DNA of 64,000 nucleotides from Shewanella japonica (GTDB lineage: Bacteria > Pseudomonadota > Gammaproteobacteria > Enterobacterales > Shewanellaceae), in NCBI RefSeq assembly GCF_002075795.1, contig NZ_CP020472.1, positions 4,830,501 through 4,894,500 on the forward strand, given 5' to 3'. The notes beneath the pieces were generated by a model, which saw only the letters and a list, made by a program, of their open reading frames with translations, did not search any database and was not told the DNA's origin. Position numbers and translations under genes: made by a program. Positions 45,846-54,751 of the stretch are shown piece after piece. The stretch's first letter is position 1; each line of letters starts with the position of its first letter.

Positions 45846-47396
45846 ATGAACATCGGAAAAGTTATGTTGCAAGGAACCTATAACAAGGTAAGCAATGCCC
45901 ATTGGCTGACAACAAAATCAAAGCTGATAAGCGCCGTTCAAGTTGGTTTACTGTCTATGATGAGCTTATCTGCTGTGGCAGATGAAAGCACTGTTACTAT
46001 TGAACAAGCTCCACTTTCAGCGTGTTATGTTGATGGTTTATCTGAGCAAGTGCAGTGCGGCTCATTATTATTGGCTGAAAATCCAGCCAAGCCTGATGGC
46101 AAGAAAATCACCGTTCATTACGCTGTATTACCAGCGATTAAACCCAGCTTTAAAAAACAAGCCATGCTTGCCATTGCTGGCGGACCAGGACAATCAGCCA
46201 TTGAAAATGCCGCAGGGTTTGACCGCGTACTGGCTAAAGTCCGTCAAGATCGCGACATTTTATTGATTGACCAACGTGGGACTGGGCAATCTAATATCTT
46301 AGCCTGTGATGATGACGATATGTCAGTGCTATCGTTTAATGATGACGATATGGACTATGTGAAAGACACTCAAGCCTGCTTAGATGAAATAGATGCTGAT
46401 GTCACTCAATATGGCAGCTTAACGGCGTTAACTGACTTTGAAGCTATTCGCCAACACTTAGGTTATGAAAAACTGCATTTATATGGTGTATCGTACGGTA
46501 CCCGTATGGCGCAGCTATATATGCGTGAACATCCAAATGCGATCGCCACCGTGACTTTAGATGGTGTTGTACCAATGCAGCAAAGTGTTATCGCTATTGG
46601 TGAAGCCATCGATAGAGGCTACGCCCTTCTTTTTAAAGACTGTCAGCAAAACAGTTTATGCGGTCAGCAATTCCCGGATCTTGAACAAGATTTCATCTCT
46701 GTCGATAATCAGTTAGCTGAATCCCCAGTCAAGACACAAGTACGCGATCCACAAACTGATGAGCTAACCAGCTTTTTGCTGACTCGAGGTAAATTTAACG
46801 GTGCGATTAGAATGGCGCTATACATGCCCAACATTCGCTCGTTAACGCCCCATGCAATTCATCAAGCCGCTCTGGGGAACTACCAACCCATATTAGGCAT
46901 TTACACCTTAACCTCAGATAGCACAGGTATCGCCATGGGAATGCACGCCTCTGTAGTTTGTGGCGAAGACATTCATCGCATCACAACAAGCATGCGCGAA
47001 CAAGCACAAGACTCTTACATGGGAGGCACCATGATAGAAGGACTAGAGGCAACGTGCAGCGTGTGGAATATGCCGCAAGTAGATAACAGCTTTAGCGATG
47101 CTATCGCAAGTGACATTCCTACCCTCTTGCTTTCAGGTGAGCTAGATCCTGCAACGCCACCAAGCTGGGGCGATATGGCCACAGAAAAACTCACTAATGC
47201 TAAACATTTTGTCTCTGAATTTGCTACCCATGGCGTGGCTTATCAAAGCTGCGGTAACGATCTCATCGCAGATTTAGTTAGCAGTGGCTCGATAGATAAC
47301 ATTGACGGTAAATGCTTAGAAAAGGATGTCCGTAGAAGCTTTTACTTAAATGCCAACTCAGTTGAAACCCTTTCAGCTGACGCTGAGGAAGAATAA
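45846..47396 (+). CDS. Secreted alpha/beta hydrolase (TAP/proline-iminopeptidase-like)
   Basis: The 516-residue protein has an N-terminal signal-like stretch (cleavage near SAVADE). Its fold is alpha/beta hydrolase: LLIDQRGTGQSN (oxyanion region), the nucleophile elbow GVSYGTRMAQLY, and the C-terminal TAP-like segment PTLLLSGELDPATPPSWGD with the catalytic Asp, then ATHGVAY with the His. It probably cleaves peptides in the periplasm. It begins the rightward operon, 2 bp before the ABC ATPase gene. Confidence 0.87.
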   Translation: MNIGKVMLQGTYNKVSNAHWLTTKSKLISAVQVGLLSMMSLSAVADESTVTIEQAPLSACYVDGLSEQVQCGSLLLAENPAKPDGKKITVHYAVLPAIKPSFKKQAMLAIAGGPGQSAIENAAGFDRVLAKVRQDRDILLIDQRGTGQSNILACDDDDMSVLSFNDDDMDYVKDTQACLDEIDADVTQYGSLTALTDFEAIRQHLGYEKLHLYGVSYGTRMAQLYMREHPNAIATVTLDGVVPMQQSVIAIGEAIDRGYALLFKDCQQNSLCGQQFPDLEQDFISVDNQLAESPVKTQVRDPQTDELTSFLLTRGKFNGAIRMALYMPNIRSLTPHAIHQAALGNYQPILGIYTLTSDSTGIAMGMHASVVCGEDIHRITTSMREQAQDSYMGGTMIEGLEATCSVWNMPQVDNSFSDAIASDIPTLLLSGELDPATPPSWGDMATEKLTNAKHFVSEFATHGVAYQSCGNDLIADLVSSGSIDNIDGKCLEKDVRRSFYLNANSVETLSADAEEE

Positions 47397-47398
47397 TC

Positions 47399-48133
47399 AT
47401 GATTACTGTATCGAATTTATCGAAAAAAATTGGCGACGTACAAGCACTGGATAACCTCAGCTTTAGTGCTCATGACGGTCATATTACTGGACTACTTGGC
47501 CCAAATGGCGCGGGTAAAACCACCTGTCTACGAACAGTGTTTGGCTTATTAGCGGCAGATGAAGGCCACGCCGAAATCGATGGTATTGATGTTGCCAAAG
47601 AGCCAACAAAAGCAAAAGCACAATTGGGCTTATTCCCAGACCCATTTGGTTTATATGAGCGATTATCGCCAAGAGAATACATTAGCTATTTTGCCGAACT
47701 CAGCGGCATGTCAAAGACTGACGCTAAACAAGCAACAGCCAATGTCATCGCGCAATTAAAACTCGAAGATATTGCCGACCGCCGATGTAAAGGTTTCTCA
47801 CAAGGGCAACGCATGAAAACTGCATTAGCCCAAGCGATAGTGCACCAGCCAACCAACATCATTTTAGACGAGCCAACACGTGGCTTAGATGTCATGAGTA
47901 CCAGGTTACTGCGAGATATTTTGATTGAGCTTAAAAAAGCAGGCCATTGCGTGTTGTTTTCAAGCCATGTGATGCAAGAAGTGGCCGCTTTATGTGACCA
48001 AGTCATCGTGATGGCTAACGGTAAAGTGGTTGCCACAGGTAGTCCAGAAGAGCTTTGCCAACAAACGGGTGAAACCTCACTGGAAGAAGCCTTTATTAAA
48101 CTCATCGGTACTGACGAAGGGATCGCAGCCTAA
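47399..48133 (+). CDS. natA: ABC transporter ATP-binding protein (NatA-like)
   Basis: The 244-residue ATPase has the Walker A motif GLLGPNGAGKTTCLR, signature GFSQGQRMKTALAQAI, Walker B NIILDEPTRGLDVM and the switch His in FSSHVMQ. It pairs with the ABC-2-type permease downstream. NatA/NatB pairs in Bacillus export sodium, but the family name is by similarity only and the substrate is not known here. The stop overlaps the start of a 36-codon frame (TAATG). Confidence 0.87.
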   Translation: MITVSNLSKKIGDVQALDNLSFSAHDGHITGLLGPNGAGKTTCLRTVFGLLAADEGHAEIDGIDVAKEPTKAKAQLGLFPDPFGLYERLSPREYISYFAELSGMSKTDAKQATANVIAQLKLEDIADRRCKGFSQGQRMKTALAQAIVHQPTNIILDEPTRGLDVMSTRLLRDILIELKKAGHCVLFSSHVMQEVAALCDQVIVMANGKVVATGSPEELCQQTGETSLEEAFIKLIGTDEGIAA

Positions 48134-48243
48134 TGAATAAGCCTGTCATTATAACTGCAATGGTGTCGATACCATTGCCATACCCATTGACGAGTAAAAT
48201 GAGTCAAGTGTTATCGACTAACGAAGGGATCTCAATCTCATGA
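48133..48243 (+). CDS. Possible 36-residue ORF bridging natA and natB, partial duplication
   Basis: The small frame begins ATG overlapping the natA stop (TAATG) and ends TGA overlapping the natB start (ATGA), so it is exactly inserted between them. Its end, STNEGISIS, resembles the natA end, GTDEGIAA. The DNA around the two ends is a direct repeat (ACTGACGAAGGGATC at 48111 and ACTAACGAAGGGATC at 48219). It looks like a remnant of a tandem duplication of the natA 3' end that is still translated. Whether it is a real gene is uncertain. Confidence 0.45.
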   Translation: MNKPVIITAMVSIPLPYPLTSKMSQVLSTNEGISIS

Positions 48244-49388
48244 AAACAATTATAGCGATGGTTCGCAAAGAACTGATTGATGCCATGCGTGATAAGCGCT
48301 CTGTCATGGCGGGTCTTTACTACGCAATCGGTACACCTTTATTAATGTGCGGTATGTTCATGGTATTAATCGGACAGTTGTCGACCCCTGAAGATCTTAA
48401 TATCAAGATCACCAATGCCGACAACGCGCCTGATCTAGTCCGATTCTTAAATAATCGCGGCATTAACGCTTCAACTGACGAAGGGGTTGCAGCTAAAGAT
48501 GTCAAAGATATCGAGCTCATCATCAGTGATGATTATGCAGCGCACATGGCGAAAGCCAAGCCTGCTGAAATCACCTTAATCGCCGATAACTCAAATGAAA
48601 AGCTACAGCAATCCATTCGCAGAGTTGAAAACCAACTGCAAGCCTACAGCGGTGAAATGGGCAGCTTACGCCTCATTGCACGTGGGATTAACCCTGCTGT
48701 TGTGCAGCCAATTAAAGTGGTAGTAGAAGATCAAGCAACGCCAGACTCTAAAGGCGGCTTTATTTTAGGAATTGCCATTTTCACCATGATTTATTCGGTG
48801 TTTATCTCAGGCATGAACTTGGCTATTGATACCAGTGCGGGCGAACGTGAACGTAATTCATTAGCACTGCTATTAAGCCACCCTATTAGTACGCGCCAAT
48901 TAGTACTAGGTAAAATCATTGCAGTCACCTGCTTTGCATTGCTGGGCTTATTGCTGATTTTAATCGTGTCTAAATTTGCCTACACCTTTGTGCCTTGGCA
49001 AGAGCTTGGCTTTAGCGTAAATATTTCGCCAGACTTTATGGGGCTAATGCTATTTATTGGCATTCCACTCGCCATTATGGCGGCAACATTACAATTGTTT
49101 GTGTCATTTATGGCCAAAACATTTAAAGAGGCTCAGTCCTATCTCACCATGGTGCTGTTTGTACCGCTCGCCTTATCTATGGCAGCAAGCTACAACATCG
49201 CCCCTGATGTACTGGAATGGTTACCTGTTTCAGGCCAGCAGCAAGCCTTAATGGCCTTTATTAAAGGACGCGAAATCCCGATGCTGCAATTACTGGTGTC
49301 ATCTGCAGCCACACTGGTACTGTCAATTGCACTTGCATTTGGTTTAGAAAAACTGCTGAAAAGTGAAAAAGTGGTATTTGGTTTGTAG
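48240..49388 (+). CDS. natB: ABC-2-type transporter permease (NatB-like)
   Basis: The 382-residue protein has one N-terminal helix, then a large periplasmic domain (about 60-185), and five or six C-terminal helices: GFILGIAIFTMIYSVFISG, then TSAGERERNSLALLLSHPISTRQLVLGK, the typical ABC-2/NatB loop. It is the membrane partner of the preceding ATPase. Its start overlaps the small bridging frame. A 78-residue membrane protein follows. Confidence 0.87.
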   Translation: MKTIIAMVRKELIDAMRDKRSVMAGLYYAIGTPLLMCGMFMVLIGQLSTPEDLNIKITNADNAPDLVRFLNNRGINASTDEGVAAKDVKDIELIISDDYAAHMAKAKPAEITLIADNSNEKLQQSIRRVENQLQAYSGEMGSLRLIARGINPAVVQPIKVVVEDQATPDSKGGFILGIAIFTMIYSVFISGMNLAIDTSAGERERNSLALLLSHPISTRQLVLGKIIAVTCFALLGLLLILIVSKFAYTFVPWQELGFSVNISPDFMGLMLFIGIPLAIMAATLQLFVSFMAKTFKEAQSYLTMVLFVPLALSMAASYNIAPDVLEWLPVSGQQQALMAFIKGREIPMLQLLVSSAATLVLSIALAFGLEKLLKSEKVVFGL

Positions 49389-49454
49389 CCTATGCCCTCG
49401 GGCTGGTTCAACTCACCTTGAACCAGTCCACTCAATCTAGACAAGGAGTCCATC

Positions 49455-49691
49455 ATGGAACAAGAATACGCAATCTTAGCATTAGTCATCATCATCACCG
49501 TGGGCACCACTGCCACAGAAATGTTTAAGCATTATGTAAAGTCAAAAACGAGCAACTTAGCGGATAACCATAGCCATGAGTTAGACGCGCTACGCCAGCA
49601 AAATAACGAGCTCAAGCAACGTATTGCCACGCTAGAGAAAATTGTCACTGAGCCAGAGTATGATTTAAAGCAGCAAATTAATTCACTTTAA
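49455..49691 (+). CDS. Small membrane-anchored coiled-coil protein
   Basis: The 78-residue protein has one N-terminal helix (about residues 5-25) and a charged coiled-coil (HELDALRQQNNELKQRIATLEKIV), ending in DLKQQINSL. The layout is like PspB. An AAGGAG lies before the ATG. It follows natB by 66 bp and probably shares its transcript. Function unknown. Confidence 0.75.
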   Translation: MEQEYAILALVIIITVGTTATEMFKHYVKSKTSNLADNHSHELDALRQQNNELKQRIATLEKIVTEPEYDLKQQINSL

Positions 49692-49718
49692 TTGGCACTC
49701 AAAGCCCAAAAAGTATCG

Positions 49719-50729
49719 CTAGCAGCAGGTATGAGTATTAAATTTTTGTCGATAAGCACGCGGGCTTAACGTGGTGAGTTGGATGAATAGTTTTCTAAAT
49801 GAGCTAACATCCTCATACCCGACCCGCTCGACAATTTGCTCAATGGCCAATTCTGTTGTTTCTAGCAATCTTTTTGCTTCATCTACTCGAAGGCGCTGCA
49901 TATAGCTCGCTGGCGTTTCATTCACGGCTTTTTTAAAGCGCCTAATCAACGTGCGTTTGCCTACAGCAAATTTATCTGCAATATCATCTAGTAGCCAATG
50001 TCGGCTCAAATCAGCCTGCATCCATCGCTGTACGTTATGTATTAATTCATCTTTATGCTGTTCAGGATTAATCGCCATTGTCATAAAGGGTTGTTGAGAG
50101 CTGCGATTAGGATCGATCAGCAATATTTTCGCCATCTGCTGCGCCATTTGTTCACCTGCTAAAATCGAAATAAGATGCAGCGCTAAGCTTAAATTGGAAG
50201 TTGTCGCACCTGCGGTATGTATATGCCCATCAGACACCACCAATGAATCCATACATAACTGCACATCTTTAAAGTTGCGCTCAAACATCTCGCTAAGCCA
50301 CCAAACCGTTGTTGCGCGCCTTTGGTTTAATAAGCCAGATGCAGCAAGTAATAATGTTGCTGAACAATAAGCTGCAACGGGCTTTTCAGCAGCCGAAAAG
50401 CGCGACAGTGGTGCTATTAAAGGTTCAAAATCGGTTAAAAATGCTTGAAATTCAGTTCGGTTAGTCACAAATGCAGAGGCGAGTATGACGGCATCAGCCT
50501 GCAAAATATCATCAGGATGCGCTAGCCCTTTGGCTGGCACTTCAAAACCTTGATTGGTTTTTACATTATGACCGTCAGCTGAAATCACATGACAGTGAAA
50601 CAAGTCTTCTTTGACATCCTGATTAATACGGCGCCAATAGGCATTACAAAAACTAAATACATCTAAAAAGCTCACCAGACCACTCGCCACCACGTTACCC
50701 GCCGCTAAAATATAAATTGTTTTCATCAC
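49719..50729 (-). CDS. GlxA-family transcriptional regulator (DJ-1/PfpI domain plus AraC HTH)
   Basis: The 336-residue protein has an N-terminal DJ-1/PfpI-type domain (about 1-190), with AAYCSATLLLAASGLLNQRR, where the Cys lies at the nucleophile elbow. The AraC-type double helix-turn-helix at the C-terminus reads LDDIADKFAVGKRTLIRRFKKAVNETPASYMQRLRVDEAKRLLETT and VGYEDVSSFRKLF. This is the GlxA/FtrA class. Its target may be the divergent small gene. Ligand unknown. Confidence 0.9.
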   Translation of the reverse strand: MMKTIYILAAGNVVASGLVSFLDVFSFCNAYWRRINQDVKEDLFHCHVISADGHNVKTNQGFEVPAKGLAHPDDILQADAVILASAFVTNRTEFQAFLTDFEPLIAPLSRFSAAEKPVAAYCSATLLLAASGLLNQRRATTVWWLSEMFERNFKDVQLCMDSLVVSDGHIHTAGATTSNLSLALHLISILAGEQMAQQMAKILLIDPNRSSQQPFMTMAINPEQHKDELIHNVQRWMQADLSRHWLLDDIADKFAVGKRTLIRRFKKAVNETPASYMQRLRVDEAKRLLETTELAIEQIVERVGYEDVSSFRKLFIQLTTLSPRAYRQKFNTHTCC

Positions 50730-50843
50730 GACCCCAAAATGTCACTTTTGACTTTATATTTGTCAATAATGACACTTAAAATCGATTTGTCTAGTTTTTA
50801 TACTGTTAATCACAGTGAGTCATTAGCAGTAAGGACACAAGTC

Positions 50844-51023
50844 ATGAAAAAAGTCAGCCAGCATATAATTATCAGTCTGAGTTATCTCGCCGTCAGTTGG
50901 GGATTATTACTATCAGTAAACTTCAATACGCCGCCCAATGTATTTACTCACCTGATAGCGATTCCCTTTCTCGCCATATTTACTGGCTATAGCGCCCACT
51001 TAATCTTTAGAAAAGGGTTGTAA
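50844..51023 (+). CDS. Small two-helix membrane protein
   Basis: The 59-residue protein has two hydrophobic helices (about residues 8-26 and 33-52) and ends in RKGL. The ATG at 50844 with AAGGACACAAGTC upstream is chosen; the frame can be extended 35 codons leftward, but that part overlaps the GlxA promoter and has poor coding character. It is divergent from the GlxA-type regulator and may be its target. Family not recognised. Confidence 0.6.
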   Translation: MKKVSQHIIISLSYLAVSWGLLLSVNFNTPPNVFTHLIAIPFLAIFTGYSAHLIFRKGL

Positions 51024-51045
51024 CAGTTATTGAAAGCCCATAAAA

Positions 51046-51080
51046 AAGCGCATTGCAGGCTAACATCCCGCAATACGCTT
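51046..51080 (-). terminator. Terminator of mog
   Basis: Arms AAGCGCATTGC / GCAATACGCTT (one mismatch) are followed on the minus strand by TTTTTTATGG. The element lies downstream of the mog stop. Confidence 0.8.
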
Positions 51081-51132
51081 AATAATGACTACTAGGTGAG
51101 TAATCTAGATAACCTGAAATCGGCTTAAAAAG

Positions 51133-51666
51133 TTATTTTGCTTTCGGTCTGAATGGCTTAATCACAGACTCATCACACTCTAAAAATGGACCATCCATTA
51201 AATCAATGCAGTATGGAATTGCTGGGAATACCGCATCTAAACATTCACGAATTGATTTTGGCTTGCCAGGTAAGTTAACAATCAGTGAGTCACCTCGTAA
51301 ACCAGCTGTTTGGCGAGATAAAATAGCTGTAGGCACAAACTTTAATGATTCAGCGCGCATTAGCTCGCCAAAGCCTGGCATCATGCGATCACATACTGCT
51401 TCTGTCGCTTCAGGAGTCACATCACGCTTCGCAGGACCTGTTCCACCGGTGGTCACAATCAGACTACAATTTTGTTCGTCAGCCATTTCAATCAATGTGG
51501 CTTCAATCACTGCAGTTTCGTCAGGAATAACCTTATAAACAGGTTCCCACTCTGATGTTAAATATTCATTTAGCACATCAATAATGGCTTTTCCCGATAA
51601 ATCTTCATACACACCTGCACTTGCACGGTCACTTACCGTAACAATACCGATTTTAGCTTTGGTCAT
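51133..51666 (-). CDS. mog: Molybdopterin adenylyltransferase
   Basis: Mog adenylates molybdopterin so that MoeA can insert molybdate. It supports molybdoenzymes such as the formate dehydrogenase and ArrA-like enzyme in this window. The 177-residue protein has the motifs GIVTVSDRASAG, TTGGTGPAKRDVTPEAT and LPGKPKSIRECLDA. The ATG at 51666, with TTAAGGACC upstream, is chosen; the frame opens 24 bp earlier. It stands alone with a terminator. Confidence 0.95.
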   Translation of the reverse strand: MTKAKIGIVTVSDRASAGVYEDLSGKAIIDVLNEYLTSEWEPVYKVIPDETAVIEATLIEMADEQNCSLIVTTGGTGPAKRDVTPEATEAVCDRMMPGFGELMRAESLKFVPTAILSRQTAGLRGDSLIVNLPGKPKSIRECLDAVFPAIPYCIDLMDGPFLECDESVIKPFRPKAK

Positions 51667-51797
51667 GACGAGGTCCTTAAACTTGATCATTAAAATTACT
51701 GTAAGACTAAATGGATTTTTAGACTTTAGATGCGGCTAAAATACCACAATTTTATCGCTGAAGCGGAGAGATTGATCAAGAGTTACAGCGATGAAAG

Positions 51798-52286
51798 CTA
51801 TAAACGGCTGGCAAACCAATATCTGGGTTTCCAATACACATTATCCATACTCGAAATCATCACGCCTTTTTTAGTCGAAACATGCAAAAAACGATGGCCA
51901 GATAAATACACCCCAACATGACGACCACGTCCTGTGGTTTTGAAAAAGACTAAGTCACCGCTTTGAAGATCACGCTTATTAATGCGTGTACCCAGGTGAG
52001 TTTGCCCTTGCACTGTGCGTGGCAAACTTGGGCCGACGAGATCTTGATAAGCCACATACACTAACCCTGAACAATCTAACCCTTTTTTAGTCAGCCCACC
52101 TAAACGATAAGGTGTCCCTTGCCATTGCTGATGAAACTGCAGCAGTCGTGCTTCATTCCATAAGCGTTCATCAGCTTTGGGAATGTCAGTTGATGCTTGA
52201 GTGCCTGTCGGCAAAGGCAAATCGACTTGAGCAGCACATGCGGTCAGAAAAAAACATACAAATGTGATAACGGCTCTTAATACCAT
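51798..52286 (-). CDS. NlpC/P60-family peptidoglycan hydrolase lipoprotein
   Basis: The 162-residue lipoprotein has a lipobox LTAC (C17). The NlpC/P60 catalytic Cys is C72 in GLDCSGLVYVAY, and His is H123 in GRGRHVGVYLSGH, with a third His nearby. It probably trims cross-linked muropeptides (gamma-D-Glu-mDAP type) at the outer membrane, like E. coli NlpC. It is a single gene. Confidence 0.92.
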   Translation of the reverse strand: MVLRAVITFVCFFLTACAAQVDLPLPTGTQASTDIPKADERLWNEARLLQFHQQWQGTPYRLGGLTKKGLDCSGLVYVAYQDLVGPSLPRTVQGQTHLGTRINKRDLQSGDLVFFKTTGRGRHVGVYLSGHRFLHVSTKKGVMISSMDNVYWKPRYWFASRL

Positions 52287-52654
52287 ACATTCATTTCCAT
52301 CTAGTTTATCGCCTTATATCAGCATAACTATTTGTACAAACCATTTAGGTTAGTCTAATTATAATTGATTCAAATGAAATCTTATAAAACTCGCTACGAA
52401 TATCTCGCACCTAAACACTACAGCCGAACAAAAAACCAGCAAAATTAACATACAAACTGTCAACAACATGGTTACAACAACACATACAACAATCTCAATT
52501 GTATTCCCTATCTTGCTGAATAATATAGTATTTAAGTATTATATTTAGCTAATAATACCCCTAAAGAGGTAAACTGTGAGTTGCATTCGATTTAGCACCA
52601 TAGTGATGTGATAACTTCGCAAAAGATGAATAACTCAAACGCTTGGTAAAACTC
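52287..52654. promoter_or_regulatory. AT-rich upstream region of the first LysR-type regulator
   Basis: The 368 bp region is AT-rich, with a TA-rich block (TAATATAGTATTTAAGTATTATATTTAG) near 52522-52549 that has imperfect dyad character. It must hold the promoter of the NlpC-like gene (left) and of the LysR regulator (right). No small gene was seen. Confidence 0.4.
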
Positions 52655-53674
52655 ATGGAAAAACAATTATCAAGGCTAGATTACTTTACGCTTAAAGTTC
52701 TGATTGGCCTATTTGAATATAAAAATGGTAGCGTTGTAGCTGAAAAACTCAACAGCACCCAGCCAAAGGTGAGCCGTGCACTCAGCACAATGCGAGAAGT
52801 TATTCATAATGAATTGTTTATTCGCCAGCAATACGGTCTTCAACCAAACGCCATGGCTGAACGTTTATACCCTTTAGCCAAAAATATCATCAGTGCATAC
52901 GATGATATGGCTACGGCCGCAAAGACCCAGCCTGAAAATGATCTCGTACTCCATATCTGCGCTCCCGAGCAAATGTCGATGTTTCTTTTAGAATCGATTG
53001 ATAAAACCAGCGAGATGTTAGGCGTTAGTCATATTGTTGATATCCACCCATGGACAGAAAGTGCTGAACAAAAAATTGCACAAGGAAAAATAGACTATGC
53101 TATTTCTTCTTTTCCTTTTAGCCATGACAATATAATCAATAATAAGTTGGGTGATATTGAGTTCTGGTTTTTAGCGGTACGTAAAGGGCATCCAATCCTA
53201 CAGCAGCCAATAACCCTTGAAAGTATTCTTAAAAATCGCCTAGTATTCATCCATAATGGCCCCACATCAGCGCTTACTGAAATCGTGAGTCGTTGCAGTG
53301 AAATCACTCATTTGAAAGCAGACATCAGTTTGATCACATCAAGCCTTGTCATGGCATTTGAACGTGTCGTTAACTCAGATGATATTTGCTGGGCTCCTTC
53401 GGTCTTCCCATTTGAATTAAGTAAACAAAGAGATGACATTGAGCTCATTGATATGACCGAGTTCTACTATACTCACCTTCAAACCCCCGCAAATATCGTT
53501 GCCCCCTGTCATTACTTACAATGTCATGAAGCTAAAACATCAGAGTTCACTGCGTTATTAATAGAAAACATGACCGATAATTTGAAAAAATATCAACAAA
53601 CATATCGAAATATGAATATCAGTAATATTCACAATGATGAAGTGACAAGTAATGAAATAGTTGCTGCGGAATAA
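52655..53674 (+). CDS. LysR-family transcriptional regulator
   Basis: The 339-residue regulator has an N-terminal LysR helix-turn-helix (LKVLIGLFEYKNGSVVAEKLNSTQPKVSRALSTMREVIHNELFIRQQYGLQPN) and a substrate-binding domain after about residue 90. It is a paralogue of the convergent regulator at 53786: both have NELFIR-YGL-PN and the sequence HPIL-x4-ITLESI. It starts at the ATG at 52655. Its likely target is the downstream electron-transfer operon or a sibling elsewhere; this is inferred from position only. Confidence 0.87.
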   Translation: MEKQLSRLDYFTLKVLIGLFEYKNGSVVAEKLNSTQPKVSRALSTMREVIHNELFIRQQYGLQPNAMAERLYPLAKNIISAYDDMATAAKTQPENDLVLHICAPEQMSMFLLESIDKTSEMLGVSHIVDIHPWTESAEQKIAQGKIDYAISSFPFSHDNIINNKLGDIEFWFLAVRKGHPILQQPITLESILKNRLVFIHNGPTSALTEIVSRCSEITHLKADISLITSSLVMAFERVVNSDDICWAPSVFPFELSKQRDDIELIDMTEFYYTHLQTPANIVAPCHYLQCHEAKTSEFTALLIENMTDNLKKYQQTYRNMNISNIHNDEVTSNEIVAAE

Positions 53675-53732
53675 ATACAAATAAGAATCAATAACAATTA
53701 GATTCTATTAATTTTAAAAAGTTAAAAATAAT

Positions 53733-53762
53733 AAAGCCACTCAACATTAATTAAGTGGCTTT
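53733..53762. terminator. Shared terminator of the two LysR regulators
   Basis: AAAGCCACT / AGTGGCTTT arms with a 12-bp loop are followed by TTTTA. The element lies between the convergent regulators. Confidence 0.88.
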
Positions 53763-53785
53763 TTTATTCAGTTTTATATGAGCAA

Positions 53786-54751
53786 TTAGTGAAGCGCTGA
53801 ATGTACCAAACCTTGAATTTTTTCAGTTAACCATTGCAAGTTAGCTTCATGATTATTTTTATTATAAATCATATATAGCGTCGGTACTTTTACTTCCATA
53901 TATAATCTATCAGATTCAACTTCAGCTAAACGACATGCGTGTAAACCTGGCGTTGTATTGATCATGTTATATATCGAGCTATATGGTAGTAAAGCAACCG
54001 CATTAGTTTGTCTTAAATACTCAAATAAACTGGATACACCATTTAAATCCATTTCAGTATTAAGCGGTATTTTTCTACGATAACAATACTCTTGAAAAGC
54101 ACTCATTCGCTGTTCTGCATCACCAACATTACTATTAACGTAAGGGTATTTCGCAATTGACTCTAACGTTATTTCTTCTTTTAGAATTGGGTGTTTCTCA
54201 TCACAAATTAAAAATAGCTTATTCAATTTCTTTAAAGGTAATACTGCTAAATTATCATCTATGCTTTCCAAATTATCTATTGCTTTGCTACAACAGATAC
54301 CAATATCAATATCCCCAGAGACAATATGATCAAGTGAAGACTTATTCCATGCAGAGATATTAAAATTGACATCTTTTCCTGCATCTCTAATGGACGTAAG
54401 CAACATCTTAGGAAAAGGAAAAGAAACAAGATCTGGCGCAACAATCTCAAAGTTATGAATATTATCAGCTATCGCTTCACCATTCAGCTGCTGCAGGCTG
54501 TTCGAACATTCAAGTATCTGCTTAGCAATCGGATAAACTTTGCCTGCAAACTCATTAGGCACCAAGCCATATTTTTTGCGAATAAATAGCTCATTACCAA
54601 AAATTTCTCGTGCATGCTTAAGGCAACGACTTATCTTGGGTGCTGGCACATTCAATTTATTAGATACAAATGTCGCAGACTTGTTCTCATACAGATTAAC
54701 TAGAATATTGATACTCAATAAATCTAGGTCACTATAACTAATATCTCTCAT
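53786..54751 (-). CDS. LysR-family transcriptional regulator, paralogue of the preceding one
   Basis: The 321-residue regulator has the LysR helix-turn-helix (LSINILVNLYENKSATFVSNKLNVPAPKISRCLKHAREIFGNELFIRKKYGLVPN) and a periplasmic-binding-like ligand domain. It points away from the respiratory operon and is divergent from it across a 521 bp AT-rich region, which is the usual place for a LysR regulator and its target. The base composition of the gene is more AT-rich than its neighbours. Confidence 0.88.
   Translation of the reverse strand: MRDISYSDLDLLSINILVNLYENKSATFVSNKLNVPAPKISRCLKHAREIFGNELFIRKKYGLVPNEFAGKVYPIAKQILECSNSLQQLNGEAIADNIHNFEIVAPDLVSFPFPKMLLTSIRDAGKDVNFNISAWNKSSLDHIVSGDIDIGICCSKAIDNLESIDDNLAVLPLKKLNKLFLICDEKHPILKEEITLESIAKYPYVNSNVGDAEQRMSAFQEYCYRRKIPLNTEMDLNGVSSLFEYLRQTNAVALLPYSSIYNMINTTPGLHACRLAEVESDRLYMEVKVPTLYMIYNKNNHEANLQWLTEKIQGLVHSALH

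Noticed and set aside
51730..51921. Plus-strand 63-codon frame overlapping the 3' end of the NlpC/P60 gene
   Set aside because: It runs antisense through the conserved C-terminus of the lipoprotein and has no ribosome binding site.
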